46,539 bases of DNA from Pseudomonadales bacterium (GTDB lineage Bacteria; Pseudomonadota; Gammaproteobacteria; Pseudomonadales; Azotimanducaceae). The DNA lies in the NCBI GenBank assembly GCA_028281885.1, contig JANQJA010000004.1, forward strand, positions 1-46,539, given 5' to 3'. The notes below the pieces were generated by a model. The model did not search any database and was not told the origin of the DNA. It saw only the letters and a list, made by a program, of their open reading frames with translations. The translations under genes and the position numbers were made by a program. Positions 9,315-17,621 of this stretch are shown here, piece by piece; position 1 is the stretch's first letter, and every line of letters begins with the position of its first letter.

Positions 9315-9370
9315 TAGAACTTCAGCTTCCCAAGCTGATAACGTGGGTTCGATTCCCATCACCCGCTCCA
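9297..9370 (+). tRNA. tRNA-Gly (anticodon CCC)
   Basis: A complete cloverleaf of 74 bases with encoded CCA. Acceptor GCGGGTG pairs with CACCCGC; discriminator T; D arm contains GTTCAATGGTAGAAC; anticodon stem CAGC/GCTG closes the loop TTCCCAA, giving anticodon CCC; the T arm has GTGGG-TTCGATT-CCCAT with one end pair weak. It closely resembles E. coli glyU. Its stop-side neighbour, the esterase gene, converges with it two bases downstream. Confidence 0.96.
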
Positions 9371-9371
9371 A

Positions 9372-10349
9372 TCACCTTTTACGTCCGGGCCAGGTAGACA
9401 GTCCGAATCCCGCACGCATACTTTCGCGAATGTCCCGATTGATGCGACGTCCAATTTCCGACTGGGGAGCCCAGGTCGCACAGCCGTGACAAGTATAGGC
9501 GTATTGGAACGCGTTCACCCGGACACCCGCTTCCGTGAGTCGTCTTGCGAATTCGACTTCCTCGTCGTGCAGGGGATCGTATTCACAGATCGTTATCGTC
9601 GTCGGCGGTAATCCCGCGAGGTTGGTTTCCCGAGCGGGCGCCGCGTAAACCGGTATCTCCTTGCCGTAGTAGTCACCAAGATATGCCTTCCAACACACCT
9701 GGGATCTCGCTGAACTCCAGTTGCGGTTATCAAAATGGGCCTGGGACGAAGGCGTTTCATGCCGGTCGTCCAGTACCGGGGAAATCAACACAAGATGCGA
9801 TATCTCGGGACCACCCTTATCTCGTGCCATCAGCGCAAGCCCCGCCGCGAGGGCGCCACCGGCGCTGGACCCGGAAATGGCAATCTGGTCCTGCTGGCCG
9901 AACAACTCGTCCGGGCCACTGGCAATCCACTGCAGCGTCGCATAACAATCATGCACGCCGGCGGGATAGGGATCGTGCTGCGGCATTCGATAATCGACCG
10001 AAATGACATTGGCCTCGGTTGCGCGAGCGTATGCGAAACAACCTCCGTCCGCGCCATTCACACTACCCCCGACAAAGCCGCCCCCATGAATAAAGATCAT
10101 CGTATTTTTGGGCTTCGTTCCCTTCGGCCGGTACAACCGCACAAATACCTCCGGATCTTCCGGCTTGTAGCCCGGCAGATGAAGGTCGTGTGTTTCCAGA
10201 TCATCCGGCACCGGGGAAGGGTCCACCGCCAGCTTGGCACGCCGGCCGGCAAAATCCAGGTTTCCTGTCGTCGCGAGAGATTCTCGCTTCACCAGCTCCT
10301 GGGCGATTTCGGGATGTACGTATAGGGCTAGATCGTCAATTCGTTGCAT
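9372..10349 (-). CDS. Alpha/beta hydrolase (hormone-sensitive-lipase-like esterase)
   Basis: A 325-residue esterase of the HSL (family IV) group. The oxyanion motif HGGGFVGGS lies near residue 89, the nucleophile elbow is GSSAGGALAAG near 155, the acid is in CEYDPLHDE, and the histidine is in YTCHGCATW. No signal peptide, so the enzyme should be cytoplasmic. The natural substrate cannot be read from sequence. It stands between tRNA-Gly and the arsR-arsI pair, in the same direction as arsI but separated by 65 bases, so it could be read through from the arsenic promoter. Confidence 0.88.
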   Translation of the reverse strand: MQRIDDLALYVHPEIAQELVKRESLATTGNLDFAGRRAKLAVDPSPVPDDLETHDLHLPGYKPEDPEVFVRLYRPKGTKPKNTMIFIHGGGFVGGSVNGADGGCFAYARATEANVISVDYRMPQHDPYPAGVHDCYATLQWIASGPDELFGQQDQIAISGSSAGGALAAGLALMARDKGGPEISHLVLISPVLDDRHETPSSQAHFDNRNWSSARSQVCWKAYLGDYYGKEIPVYAAPARETNLAGLPPTTITICEYDPLHDEEVEFARRLTEAGVRVNAFQYAYTCHGCATWAPQSEIGRRINRDIRESMRAGFGLSTWPGRKR

Positions 10350-10414
10350 GTTGATAACAGGTGGCCGTCAAAGAGCCACAACAATACCAGCATGCATACA
10401 ATGGGTAAAAGTCG

Positions 10415-10819
10415 TCACTGACAACAGCCCGCCCGGGGTTGCCTGCCGTCACCGCGCTGCTCAGTCTGGTCGAATGAATAGAAAGCTTCCCAGGCGAAGC
10501 CGTCCGGGTCCATCGTCCAGCTCTTTTCAGACCGGTGGTAGCAACAATTCGTTATGCCCTCGTTTTCGTAGGGACCTGCCTTCTTGAACTGCTCATACAA
10601 CCCGCCCAGTTCCTGTTCGTCGCCGACCTCAATGCCCGCATGGGTGACGCCGGGGCTACTCACGGATTTCTCGACGACAAAATTGACCCTGGGGTCATCG
10701 ACCAGCCACTTGGCGTAGTCGTCGCGAACCAACACTGGCGCTGTACCAAACAGTTGCGAGTAAAACGCGATTGAACGATCCAGGTCACTCACGTTGACGC
10801 TGATATGTAGTCTCTTCAT
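10415..10819 (-). CDS. arsI: ArsI/CadI-family C-As lyase (glyoxalase fold)
   Basis: Dioxygenase of the vicinal-oxygen-chelate fold expected to cleave the carbon-arsenic bond of trivalent organoarsenicals such as methylarsenite. The family's arsenic-binding cysteine pair is present in TNCCYHRSEKSW (Cys92, Cys93). Candidate iron ligands are His5 (LHISVNV), His60 (VTHAGIEV) and Glu111 (AWEAFY). The length (134) is usual. The C-terminus adds another Cys pair (GCCQ). The start codon overlaps the arsR stop by four bases (ATGA), so the pair forms a coupled operon. CadI-type cadmium-induced proteins are the main alternative name for the same family. Confidence 0.88.
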   Translation of the reverse strand: MKRLHISVNVSDLDRSIAFYSQLFGTAPVLVRDDYAKWLVDDPRVNFVVEKSVSSPGVTHAGIEVGDEQELGGLYEQFKKAGPYENEGITNCCYHRSEKSWTMDPDGFAWEAFYSFDQTEQRGDGRQPRAGCCQ

Positions 10820-11154
10820 GTCTCTTCTCCCAGGGTGCGTTTGATTTCACTGCGATGAACCTGGCAACAGTCCTCCATCAGAAACGCCAACAAATCTGTC
10901 ATCACGGACATGTCGGTGTCATAAATAATCGAGCGCGACTCCCGCCGCGATACGAGTAGTCCCGCATGGCTCAACTCTTTGAGATGGAATGACAGCGTTG
11001 GCGCAGGAATCTCCAACAACTCGGCGAGCGCACCCGCCGCCATCCCGCTACGTTCGCCCGCAGGATCATGTCGGCGAACGAGTTCGCGGAAAATCCGCAG
11101 TCGCCATTCGTTGGCCAGACAGGCCAGGGTCGCCGCCGCTTGCTCAAGTCTCAT
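10816..11154 (-). CDS. arsR: ArsR/SmtB-family transcriptional repressor
   Basis: Winged-helix metalloregulator of 112 residues. The recognition helix region is IPAPTLSFHLKELSHAGLL and the wing is RRESRSIIYD. The classical ELCVCD arsenite site is absent from the helix before it. Instead there is a C-terminal pair Cys95-Cys96 in FLMEDCCQ, the position used by the Acidithiobacillus ferrooxidans type, but without the third cysteine near residue 102. Known regulators with only that pair respond to methylarsenite rather than arsenite, which fits the adjacent arsI. Probably autoregulated from the operator just upstream. Confidence 0.9.
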   Translation of the reverse strand: MRLEQAAATLACLANEWRLRIFRELVRRHDPAGERSGMAAGALAELLEIPAPTLSFHLKELSHAGLLVSRRESRSIIYDTDMSVMTDLLAFLMEDCCQVHRSEIKRTLGEET

Positions 11155-11204
11155 TGCCGCTCCTTTTTTTCACGCTCTATTTCATTCCACACTTCATTTT
11201 TATA

Positions 11205-11237
11205 TTTCGATAATATTGAAAATAATTAAAAAAACAA
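11205..11237 (-). promoter_or_regulatory. arsR-arsI promoter with ArsR-type operator
   Basis: On the minus strand a -35-like TTGTTT (11232-11237) and a -10 TATTAT (11210-11215) are 16 bases apart. A 17-base imperfect palindrome, TTTCAATATTATCGAAA read on the minus strand (11205-11221), covers the -10 box; seven of eight base pairs of its arms are symmetric. This is where an ArsR dimer would block RNA polymerase. The region is very AT-rich compared with its surroundings. Confidence 0.65.
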
Positions 11238-11264
11238 CCCCAAAAAACCTGCCTAATGACATGG

Positions 11265-11762
11265 TCAGGAATTCAGGATTCTAAGGGCTTCCTCGACAAC
11301 AGCCGGCGGCACGTCCAGCTCGCCGTCTGCAAGCCTTCTCAGAAACCGCGTCTGCCGGTTCATCGCGAGGTGCACAGCGACGCGGGCATGGACAATCTCG
11401 GGGGAAGGCGGCTTCGAAATATAATCCGCCGCACCAGCCTTGAAACCACGTGCTTCATTGTGGCGATCATCCATCGAAGTCACAAAGATGACCGGAATGT
11501 GCTGGGTCTTCGGGTTTTTCTTCAGCAATTGGCAGACTTCGATACCGCTCATTTCTGGCATGACCATATCGAGCAGTATCAAATCGGGAATCTTTTCTTC
11601 CGCGATCTCAATCGCCCGCTTCCCGTTTGTGGCGACATGCACAACGTAATCCTCGGATAACATTCGCCCGAGGACACGCACAACTGTGGTCTGGTCGTCC
11701 ACGACCAGGAGAACGGGCTTATCTTCGCTGCTTTCCACGGCACCTCCGAAGTTGACATTCAA
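11265..11762 (-). CDS. Single-domain response regulator (receiver domain)
   Basis: A receiver domain of about 120 residues with little else. The acidic pair is in LLVVDDQ, the phosphoacceptor Asp in LILLDMVMPEMSG, the switch Thr/Ser in FVTSMDD and the conserved Lys in YISKPPSP. About 25 extra residues follow as a helix, and there is no DNA-binding or enzymatic output domain. Such stand-alone receivers act as phosphorelay intermediates or bind a partner protein. No histidine kinase gene is adjacent, so its partner lies elsewhere. Downstream of and in the same direction as the MFS transporter, 14 bases after it. Confidence 0.88.
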   Translation of the reverse strand: MNVNFGGAVESSEDKPVLLVVDDQTTVVRVLGRMLSEDYVVHVATNGKRAIEIAEEKIPDLILLDMVMPEMSGIEVCQLLKKNPKTQHIPVIFVTSMDDRHNEARGFKAGAADYISKPPSPEIVHARVAVHLAMNRQTRFLRRLADGELDVPPAVVEEALRILNS

Positions 11763-11775
11763 AGGCTATCACGGC

Positions 11776-13095
11776 TCATTGCAGGTCGCGATACGCGGGG
11801 AAACAGAACAGGACCAATACCAGCGCAATCAATCCGGCGGCGGAAGCGCCTACCGCCAGCTGCGGGCCGAATACATCCGCTGCGATACTGATCGGATAGA
11901 TGCAGATCGCCAGCACCGCAAACTCAAGCATATAGATACTCAGCACTCGCCCACGGTACTCATCATCCACATAGGTCTGGACCAGTACGTTCGACAGTGA
12001 CATGCGGGCCGACTGCCCCAGACCTACCACGACCAGCAACACCATGGACAACCAGTAGCTTGTCGACATCGAGAATGCCAACAGGGCGACGCCGAGTAGC
12101 AACGAGCCCGTCAACAGCACTCGCGCCCGATTCCGATTCGGCATTGATGCAATAAGCAATGATCCTGCTAGCGAGCCAACACCCGACACGGAGATCAACA
12201 GTCCCAGCTGGTCCGGACCTGCTCCCAGAACATCCTTGGCGTATCCCGGCAACAACATGAAATAGGTCATGCCAAAAAATACCATCAGGAAATTGCAGCT
12301 CAGCAACATGAAGATAACGGGTGTTCTCAGCACATATGCGAAGCCTGACTTCAGCTCTTTCAATACGGGCCCATCGGGCTGTAGCGGTGTCGCCCGGTCT
12401 GCCACGGTGACCTTGAACATGAACAGGACGGAACTGACATAAAGCAGGGCGATCACAAAGTATATCCACCGCGCCGAATCGATATTGCCATGACCACCGC
12501 CGAGCGCAGCGAGCATACCGCCCGCCAGCCCCGGTAACAGCAGCCGCGCCGTATTCATGCCAGACGTGCTCAGCGCGATCGCATTGGTCAGTCGATTGAC
12601 GCCCACCACATCTTTGGTCAATGCCTGCCGGGCCGGCATCATGATGTTCATCGACAGACCCTGCAGAACTGCTGCGACAACGAGATGCTCGAACAACAGC
12701 ATATCGAGGGCAATCAAGGTACCAATAGAGAATGCCAGGACCGCATTACAGGCCTGGCAATATTGAATAACGTGCTTCTTCTGTCTAACCCGGTCCGCAA
12801 CAACGCCGCCAATCGGCGCCGCAAAAAGGCCCACGACGCCCGTTGCCGCGTTGATCCAACCCAGCTTTTCGTAAGAACCCGTGATCTCAAAAACCAGCCA
12901 GCCACGAATGAACATTTGCATGTTCATCGAGGCAAAACTGCCGAAGAGCGAAGCAAAGAACCAACGGTAATTAACGTCCGAGAATGCGGCGAACGTCTTG
13001 GGTAGCTTTCTTCGCGGTGGGCCCTGTTCTTCGGTCGGCGGCTCTAATGAGGAGTCGGGGAGATCGGCTGCATCGCGCAGCTGGCCTTCGCTCAT
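11776..13095 (-). CDS. MFS transporter (EntS-like, MFS_3 family)
   Basis: A 439-residue major facilitator with about twelve membrane helices, resembling the EntS group of exporters. A cytoplasmic tail of about 35 residues rich in Asp, Glu and Pro precedes helix 1 (YRWFFASLFGSFAS). The loop 2-3 motif GGVVADRVRQKK matches the MFS motif A. Substrate is unknown; relatives export siderophores and drugs. It is followed closely by the receiver-domain gene, with which it may form a transcript. Confidence 0.85.
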   Translation of the reverse strand: MSEGQLRDAADLPDSSLEPPTEEQGPPRRKLPKTFAAFSDVNYRWFFASLFGSFASMNMQMFIRGWLVFEITGSYEKLGWINAATGVVGLFAAPIGGVVADRVRQKKHVIQYCQACNAVLAFSIGTLIALDMLLFEHLVVAAVLQGLSMNIMMPARQALTKDVVGVNRLTNAIALSTSGMNTARLLLPGLAGGMLAALGGGHGNIDSARWIYFVIALLYVSSVLFMFKVTVADRATPLQPDGPVLKELKSGFAYVLRTPVIFMLLSCNFLMVFFGMTYFMLLPGYAKDVLGAGPDQLGLLISVSGVGSLAGSLLIASMPNRNRARVLLTGSLLLGVALLAFSMSTSYWLSMVLLVVVGLGQSARMSLSNVLVQTYVDDEYRGRVLSIYMLEFAVLAICIYPISIAADVFGPQLAVGASAAGLIALVLVLFCFPAYRDLQ

Positions 13096-13161
13096 TACCC
13101 GACTATATCAAAAACCATCAACCGTTAGATAAAGAAAGGAATGAGCGAAGCTGTCAGCAGT

Positions 13162-14163
13162 CTATTCCGGTGCCAGGCGAACCAGCATCTTGCCCGTATT
13201 GTCCCCCTGCAACAATCCGATCAGCGATGCCGCAGCATTTTCGATGCCTTCGTTGACCGTCTCTCGATACTTTAGCTTGCCTGCCGCCATCCATCCGCGC
13301 ATGTCGGCGAGGAAGTCATCACGCAGATCGTTGTAGTCAGACACCAAAAAGCCCTGCATCGTCACCCGGTTGTACACCATGTTGGACAGCGTAGTGACAC
13401 CTTCTGATCGGGCGCCCTTGTTGTTATACGCTGAGATCATTCCGCAAACCGGAATTCTTCCCCAGAGCCGCATCTGACCACAGGCGGCATCCAGGTGCTT
13501 GCCACCCACATTGTCAAAATAGACATCGATACCGTCCGGCAGGCCAATGTGAAGCTCTCGACCGATACTGCCAACCGTCTTGTAGTTGAAAGCATAGTCC
13601 ACACCCAGTTCATCTTTCAGGAAGGCAACCTTGTCGTCAGATCCGCAACTGGCGGCGACCCGGCAATTTTTTATCTTTGCAATCTGGCAGGCAACACTGC
13701 CAACCGCGCCGGCTGCCGCAGACACAAATACATTTTCTTCTTCCTGCAACTTGCCAACGATAAGCATGCCCGACCAGGCGGTGAGTCCCGTACTGCCCAG
13801 AACATGCAGGTGAGTTGTCAGGGGCTCACCTTCGGTTTCAACCGCCCGCAAACCTTCGCCGTCGGAGACATAGTATTCCCTGAAGCCATAGCGGCCCTGC
13901 ACCAAGGCGCCTTCTGGCAGGCTCTCGTTTTTTGACGCAATAACCCGTCCAATAGCACTACCCCCCAGAACATGATCCAGCTTCGCCTGCCCGTTGGTGA
14001 GCGGCGGCCTCATGGCCGGGTCGACAGACATGTACAGGTTCTGCACCAGGACCTCACCGCTGCCGGGATCCCCGACCTCAGTTTCAACCAGGCTAAAGTT
14101 TTCCGGCTCGGGCATCCCCTCCGGACGCGATACGAGATGAACCTCGCGACTGATGACAGACAT
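13162..14163 (-). CDS. NADP-dependent oxidoreductase (MDR family, CurA/PTGR-like)
   Basis: Zinc-independent medium-chain dehydrogenase/reductase of 333 residues, in the group of leukotriene B4 dehydrogenase, prostaglandin reductase and E. coli CurA. The N-terminus has the MSVDPAMR motif, the cofactor loop is AAAGAVGSVACQIAK, and the VDVYFDNVGG-type signature appears as IDVYFDNVGGKHLD. These enzymes reduce activated double bonds of enones with NADPH. The natural substrate is unknown. Separated by about 66 bases from the MFS gene and by 81 from the DUF547 gene, all in the same direction. Confidence 0.9.
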   Translation of the reverse strand: MSVISREVHLVSRPEGMPEPENFSLVETEVGDPGSGEVLVQNLYMSVDPAMRPPLTNGQAKLDHVLGGSAIGRVIASKNESLPEGALVQGRYGFREYYVSDGEGLRAVETEGEPLTTHLHVLGSTGLTAWSGMLIVGKLQEEENVFVSAAAGAVGSVACQIAKIKNCRVAASCGSDDKVAFLKDELGVDYAFNYKTVGSIGRELHIGLPDGIDVYFDNVGGKHLDAACGQMRLWGRIPVCGMISAYNNKGARSEGVTTLSNMVYNRVTMQGFLVSDYNDLRDDFLADMRGWMAAGKLKYRETVNEGIENAAASLIGLLQGDNTGKMLVRLAPE

Positions 14164-14244
14164 CAGTTCTCCCTCTGTTTATGGAAAGGCCAGAGTGAAT
14201 CATCTTTTCCAATGCCGAGGCAAATCAGGAGCGAGATATCACCT

Positions 14245-14964
14245 TCAGGGCGGCGATGTGCCATTGAGCCGCCAGTCATAGGGCAGGTTAGCGCGAACCT
14301 GGCCAATTGGTTTATCCGTGTAACGCTGCACGAAACCGAGGACGCCCGCCGGCTCCTCGAAATCCTCATCGTACCAGCGGAAGATCCGCGATACCCGGGC
14401 CGTCCCGTTCTCCCACCCAAGCCCCTTACCAGGGTTAGCCAGAAAGCGCCGCGTCTGGTCCTCAAGCTGGTGGTCGAGTTGACCCGCCGTGTAGGGCTCC
14501 GTGCGCAGGTCGGGGCAGCTAATCGATGCGCAATTGACCGCGAAGTGAATCCGTGGCTCGCCATAGCTGCGGATGATCTCGTGCTCAATCTCATCCAGTG
14601 TCAGGTCACCAAGCATCGGGATATCCCAGGGGCCACGAAAAATACTGCCAATATCGCGAATGCTGGCAACAGGCCAATGATCAATAATGAGTTGTACGGT
14701 CAGGATGTTGTAGGCATTGATGTAAAAAGCCAACTGTTCCTGGTCGCTCGCCAGGGCCGCGACATCAAACCGGCGCACCGTCGCCACCGCGCGGCCGAAC
14801 CTCCGATCTTCCGCGACCGCCTGGTAATCAACCAGATTCAAGGTCACCCCGCCGGCAGATCCGGGTCGCACGTGGGACTCAAGCACCGCCGCATAATCGC
14901 TCCAGTCCGGTTCAACGGCGCCCGCAAAAGGTGCTACCAATAACAACAAAATCAGTTTCGGCAT
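14245..14964 (-). CDS. DUF547 domain-containing exported protein
   Basis: A 239-residue protein with a short signal peptide (MPKLILLLLVAPFAGAV). The DUF547 domain is recognised from FYINAYNILTVQLII, the GDLTLDEIEHEIIR segment and HFAVNCASISCPDLR, which has the conserved asparagine and cysteines. The function of the family is not established. Its last part (RIFRWYDEDF) is also typical. It is the first of three genes in the same direction with the oxidoreductase and MFS gene. About 220 bases of intergenic DNA lie upstream. Confidence 0.88.
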   Translation of the reverse strand: MPKLILLLLVAPFAGAVEPDWSDYAAVLESHVRPGSAGGVTLNLVDYQAVAEDRRFGRAVATVRRFDVAALASDQEQLAFYINAYNILTVQLIIDHWPVASIRDIGSIFRGPWDIPMLGDLTLDEIEHEIIRSYGEPRIHFAVNCASISCPDLRTEPYTAGQLDHQLEDQTRRFLANPGKGLGWENGTARVSRIFRWYDEDFEEPAGVLGFVQRYTDKPIGQVRANLPYDWRLNGTSPP

Positions 14965-15152
14965 CCCGATCTCCCTGACTCACATTCCAGATAGGACCGG
15001 AGGCTGGACCCGTCTGTTACACGCGTTTGTTACAAAAAAGCCCCTTGGCAGTCCGATTGGATTCAACCCGAAGCGTCAGGTCTCAGATGAACAGCACAAC
15101 ACCACGCTCGGTGCCTGCCGCCTGTCAGGCGGGCCATGTCCCGCGCTAGTAT

Positions 15153-15166
15153 TGCTCTTCCGATCT
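15153..15166 (+). other. 14-base match to Illumina adapter end
   Basis: The bases TGCTCTTCCGATCT in the intergenic space 14965-15186 equal the last 14 bases of the common Illumina read-2 adapter. A chance match of this length in 46.5 kb on both strands is unlikely but possible. It may mark an adapter remnant or a chimeric assembly junction. The rest of the spacer holds a 15-base palindrome (15118-15132) and a repeated TGTTACA (about 15015-15030), and no gene that I can see. Confidence 0.5.
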
Positions 15167-15186
15167 TCTGATCCCCCGTAGCCAAC

Positions 15187-16056
15187 ATGACTCAATTCTG
15201 CGTTCATATATTTCCCACTGACAGGACCATCGACCCGGTGACCCTGGCAAAGGCTGTCGAGGCACGACAGATCGATGGCCTGTTCTTCCCTGAGCATACC
15301 CACATTCCAGTGATGGACCAGCCGCAGTTTCGGGGTGGCGGCGAACTGCCCGAGCAGTATTGGCGTATGCACGATCCATTTGTTGGTCTCAGCGCTGCGG
15401 TAGGCGCTACCGACAATCTGCAGATTGGAACCAGCATCTGCCTCGTGCCAGAACGGGACCCCATCATTCTCGCCAAGGCCTGCGCCTCGCTTGATCAGCT
15501 GTCCGGCGGGCGTTTTCTGTTCGGTATTGGCGCAGGCTGGAACGAAGATGAGATGGCCAATCATGGCACCGCTTTCAAGGATCGATGGAAAGTCTTGCGG
15601 GAGCGAGTTCTCGCAATGAAGCGAATCTGGTCCGAGGATGAACCCGAATTTCACGGCGACTTTGTCGACTTTGACCCCATCTGGAGCTATCCCAAACCGG
15701 CTCGCACCGGCGGCCCGCCGGTATTACTCGGCACAGCTTCGCGCCGGGGCCTTGACCGTATCGCCGAATATTGTGACGGATGGCTGCCCATCCTCCGCCC
15801 CGCTTCCGACAGCATCGACAACATCAAGGAGAATCTGAAGGCATTAGAGCAGGCGATGGACAAGCGCGAACGACCGATGAATGAACTCCGTCTTGCCGTG
15901 ATGGCCCAGGAAGTCAAAGACAACAACAAACTTGGCGAACTCATCGAACTGGGTTTTACCGATATTTCTTTCGCCCTGCCTCACGCTGGCATAGACGAAG
16001 TGCTGCGAACGCTTGATGACATCGCAGGCACCGTCGACAAACTTCGTTCAGGCTGA
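15187..16056 (+). CDS. LLM-class oxidoreductase, probably F420-dependent
   Basis: Bacterial-luciferase-like TIM barrel of 289 residues. Family features are LFFPEHTHIPV near residue 35, the VGATDNLQIGTSICLVPERDP strand (in part LQIGTSICLVPERDP), and GRFLFGIGAGWNEDEMANHG, which is the cofactor-binding loop of the group. The pattern is that of proteins annotated as F420-dependent in actinobacteria, but the real cofactor in this organism could be FMN. Substrate unknown. The start ATG has no clear ribosome site; the adapter-like sequence lies 20 bases upstream, so the leader may not be trustworthy. Confidence 0.85.
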   Translation: MTQFCVHIFPTDRTIDPVTLAKAVEARQIDGLFFPEHTHIPVMDQPQFRGGGELPEQYWRMHDPFVGLSAAVGATDNLQIGTSICLVPERDPIILAKACASLDQLSGGRFLFGIGAGWNEDEMANHGTAFKDRWKVLRERVLAMKRIWSEDEPEFHGDFVDFDPIWSYPKPARTGGPPVLLGTASRRGLDRIAEYCDGWLPILRPASDSIDNIKENLKALEQAMDKRERPMNELRLAVMAQEVKDNNKLGELIELGFTDISFALPHAGIDEVLRTLDDIAGTVDKLRSG

Positions 16057-16066
16057 TCGCCCCCGC

Positions 16067-16687
16067 TCAGGTTCGCTGATCGGCCGCTATCCGCTTCACA
16101 GACTCACGCTCAGCCAGCAGTTTAGAAAGCTCCCTCGCCTCGGGTAGGTCTGCCGTCATATCCACACCCCAGATGCGCTTGGCACAAGCACCGGCAACGG
16201 GAATCGAATACTGGAAGAACATGTCAGCATAGGTCATGTTTTCCCCTGCCAGGTAGGGCGAGAAGCTTGCGTTTCGTTTCAGCGCCGCGAATCCATTTTC
16301 GAGCACAGCTTTTGCGGACTCCTTCACTTCGTCGCTGACACTGATGCCAACGAACGCTTCGGGAAAACAGGTACGGGCAGGTAGTTCAATGTACAGCTCC
16401 ATCCCCTTGATCAGTTCGCGCACCTTTGCCCTATGGTATTCATCACTCGGCATGAACTTCGGCCCCGGACAAACATCCTCAAGGTATTCCATGATGACGC
16501 TGGACTCACTGAGAAATCCATACTCCGTCTCCAGGCACGGTACCTTTCCCATTGGGCTCTTGCTCAGATAGTGGGGTTCCTGACTCGGGCGGGTATCAAT
16601 CACCTCAAACTCCACACCCTTTTCCAGCAGGGCCATCTTGACCATGTTGAAATAGTTACTCACGGTATATCCATAGAGCTTGATCAC
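16067..16687 (-). CDS. Glutathione S-transferase family protein
   Basis: A 206-residue transferase with an N-terminal thioredoxin-like domain (MIKLYGYTVSNYFNMVKMAL), the cis-proline motif GKVPCLET and the ESSVIMEYLED glutathione-binding turn, followed by an all-helical C-terminal domain including the N-capping motif MTYADMFFQY. The catalytic residue is likely the Ser or Tyr near residue 9-12. Substrate unknown. It follows the DMT-family transporter by 14 bases in the same direction, suggesting co-transcription; it converges on the LLM gene. Confidence 0.88.
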   Translation of the reverse strand: MIKLYGYTVSNYFNMVKMALLEKGVEFEVIDTRPSQEPHYLSKSPMGKVPCLETEYGFLSESSVIMEYLEDVCPGPKFMPSDEYHRAKVRELIKGMELYIELPARTCFPEAFVGISVSDEVKESAKAVLENGFAALKRNASFSPYLAGENMTYADMFFQYSIPVAGACAKRIWGVDMTADLPEARELSKLLAERESVKRIAADQRT

Positions 16688-16701
16688 GGGGTTGCCCTCT
16701 G

Positions 16702-17595
16702 CTACCCATAGCCCAGCAATTTTACCACCGCAGCCACAATCATCAGCATTCCGGCGAACTCAAGCGCGGTGGGCCGCTCCCTGAAGTAGTACCAGCTGAT
16801 CGCTAACGTTAACAGGAATTCAATCTGGCCCAGGGTTTTGACATACGAGGCAAAAGTGAGGGTCATCGCAGTAAACCAGCCCACCGAACCGACAACGCTG
16901 ATTATCCCAATAAACAGGCAGGCCCTCCAGTTTCGTTTCAGGTCAACCAACTGGGATGGCTCGGTCACCGCCACCTGCACGACTGTCATAACGGTCTGCA
17001 TTGTCACCATAAAGAGAAGCGTGATCGCTGCAGTCAGCATGAAGTTGTCGACACCAAAGGAGAGGCTCGCTTTACGAATCAACAGCGACGTCGTCGCAAA
17101 ACTCAACCCTGCACCAAGACCATAGGCGGCGGATCGGTCCCACAGGCCCGACATGCCGGAAGAACGGGACAGGCTGATCGCCACCAATCCCAGGATCGCC
17201 AGTAAGACAGCGATCCAACCACCGACCGCAATGGATTCACCAAAGAACAGTAACCCGATCACAGCGGTCAGCAGCACCTCCGTGCGGGCATAGGTCGAAC
17301 CCACCGCGAAATTTCGCATCGAGAACAGGCGAATCAGCAGCAACGTCGCAACAATCTGCAACGCACTGGCGAACAATGCCGCGATCAGGAACTCGGCGTT
17401 CAGCGTGGGAAGTGCAAAGTCGCTCGCGGCTAACACCACCAGAAAGTAGATCAACGCGAATGGCAGGCCAAACAGATAGCGCACCATGGTCGTTGCCAGC
17501 GGGCTGAGGCTTGCCGATAGTTGCTTCTGGCCTGCCGTTCGCACTGCCTGCATCGAGGCGGCGAGCAATGTCCAGAATACCCAGTGATCGACCAT
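16702..17595 (-). CDS. EamA/DMT-family transporter
   Basis: A 297-residue membrane protein with about ten helices in two EamA repeats; the first begins WVFWTLLAASMQAVRTAGQK and the second near AAYGLGAGLSFATTSLLI. Drug/metabolite transporters of this type carry small polar metabolites in either direction; the substrate is unknown. The start codon abuts the T-run of a terminator hairpin, so there is no room for a normal ribosome site (GCGGGCATTTTTATG). Translation may be leaderless, or the hairpin may act on this gene. Upstream of the glutathione transferase gene. Confidence 0.85.
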   Translation of the reverse strand: MVDHWVFWTLLAASMQAVRTAGQKQLSASLSPLATTMVRYLFGLPFALIYFLVVLAASDFALPTLNAEFLIAALFASALQIVATLLLIRLFSMRNFAVGSTYARTEVLLTAVIGLLFFGESIAVGGWIAVLLAILGLVAISLSRSSGMSGLWDRSAAYGLGAGLSFATTSLLIRKASLSFGVDNFMLTAAITLLFMVTMQTVMTVVQVAVTEPSQLVDLKRNWRACLFIGIISVVGSVGWFTAMTLTFASYVKTLGQIEFLLTLAISWYYFRERPTALEFAGMLMIVAAVVKLLGYG

Positions 17596-17621
17596 AAAAA
17601 TGCCCGCGACAAAGCGGGCAT
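17596..17621 (-). terminator. Rho-independent terminator after the peroxiredoxin gene
   Basis: Read on the minus strand, ATGCCCGC and GCGGGCAT form a perfect 8-bp stem with a 6-base loop, followed by TTTTT. It sits downstream of the peroxiredoxin gene and ends one base before the start codon of the DMT transporter. Confidence 0.82.

Noticed and set aside
13972..14943. 323-codon plus-strand frame opposite the MDR and DUF547 genes
   Set aside because: Crosses two real genes on the other strand; composition is that of an antisense frame.
15118..15132. CCGCCTG/CAGGCGG palindrome near the adapter-like sequence
   Set aside because: Short, isolated, no poly-T and no copies noticed elsewhere in the window.
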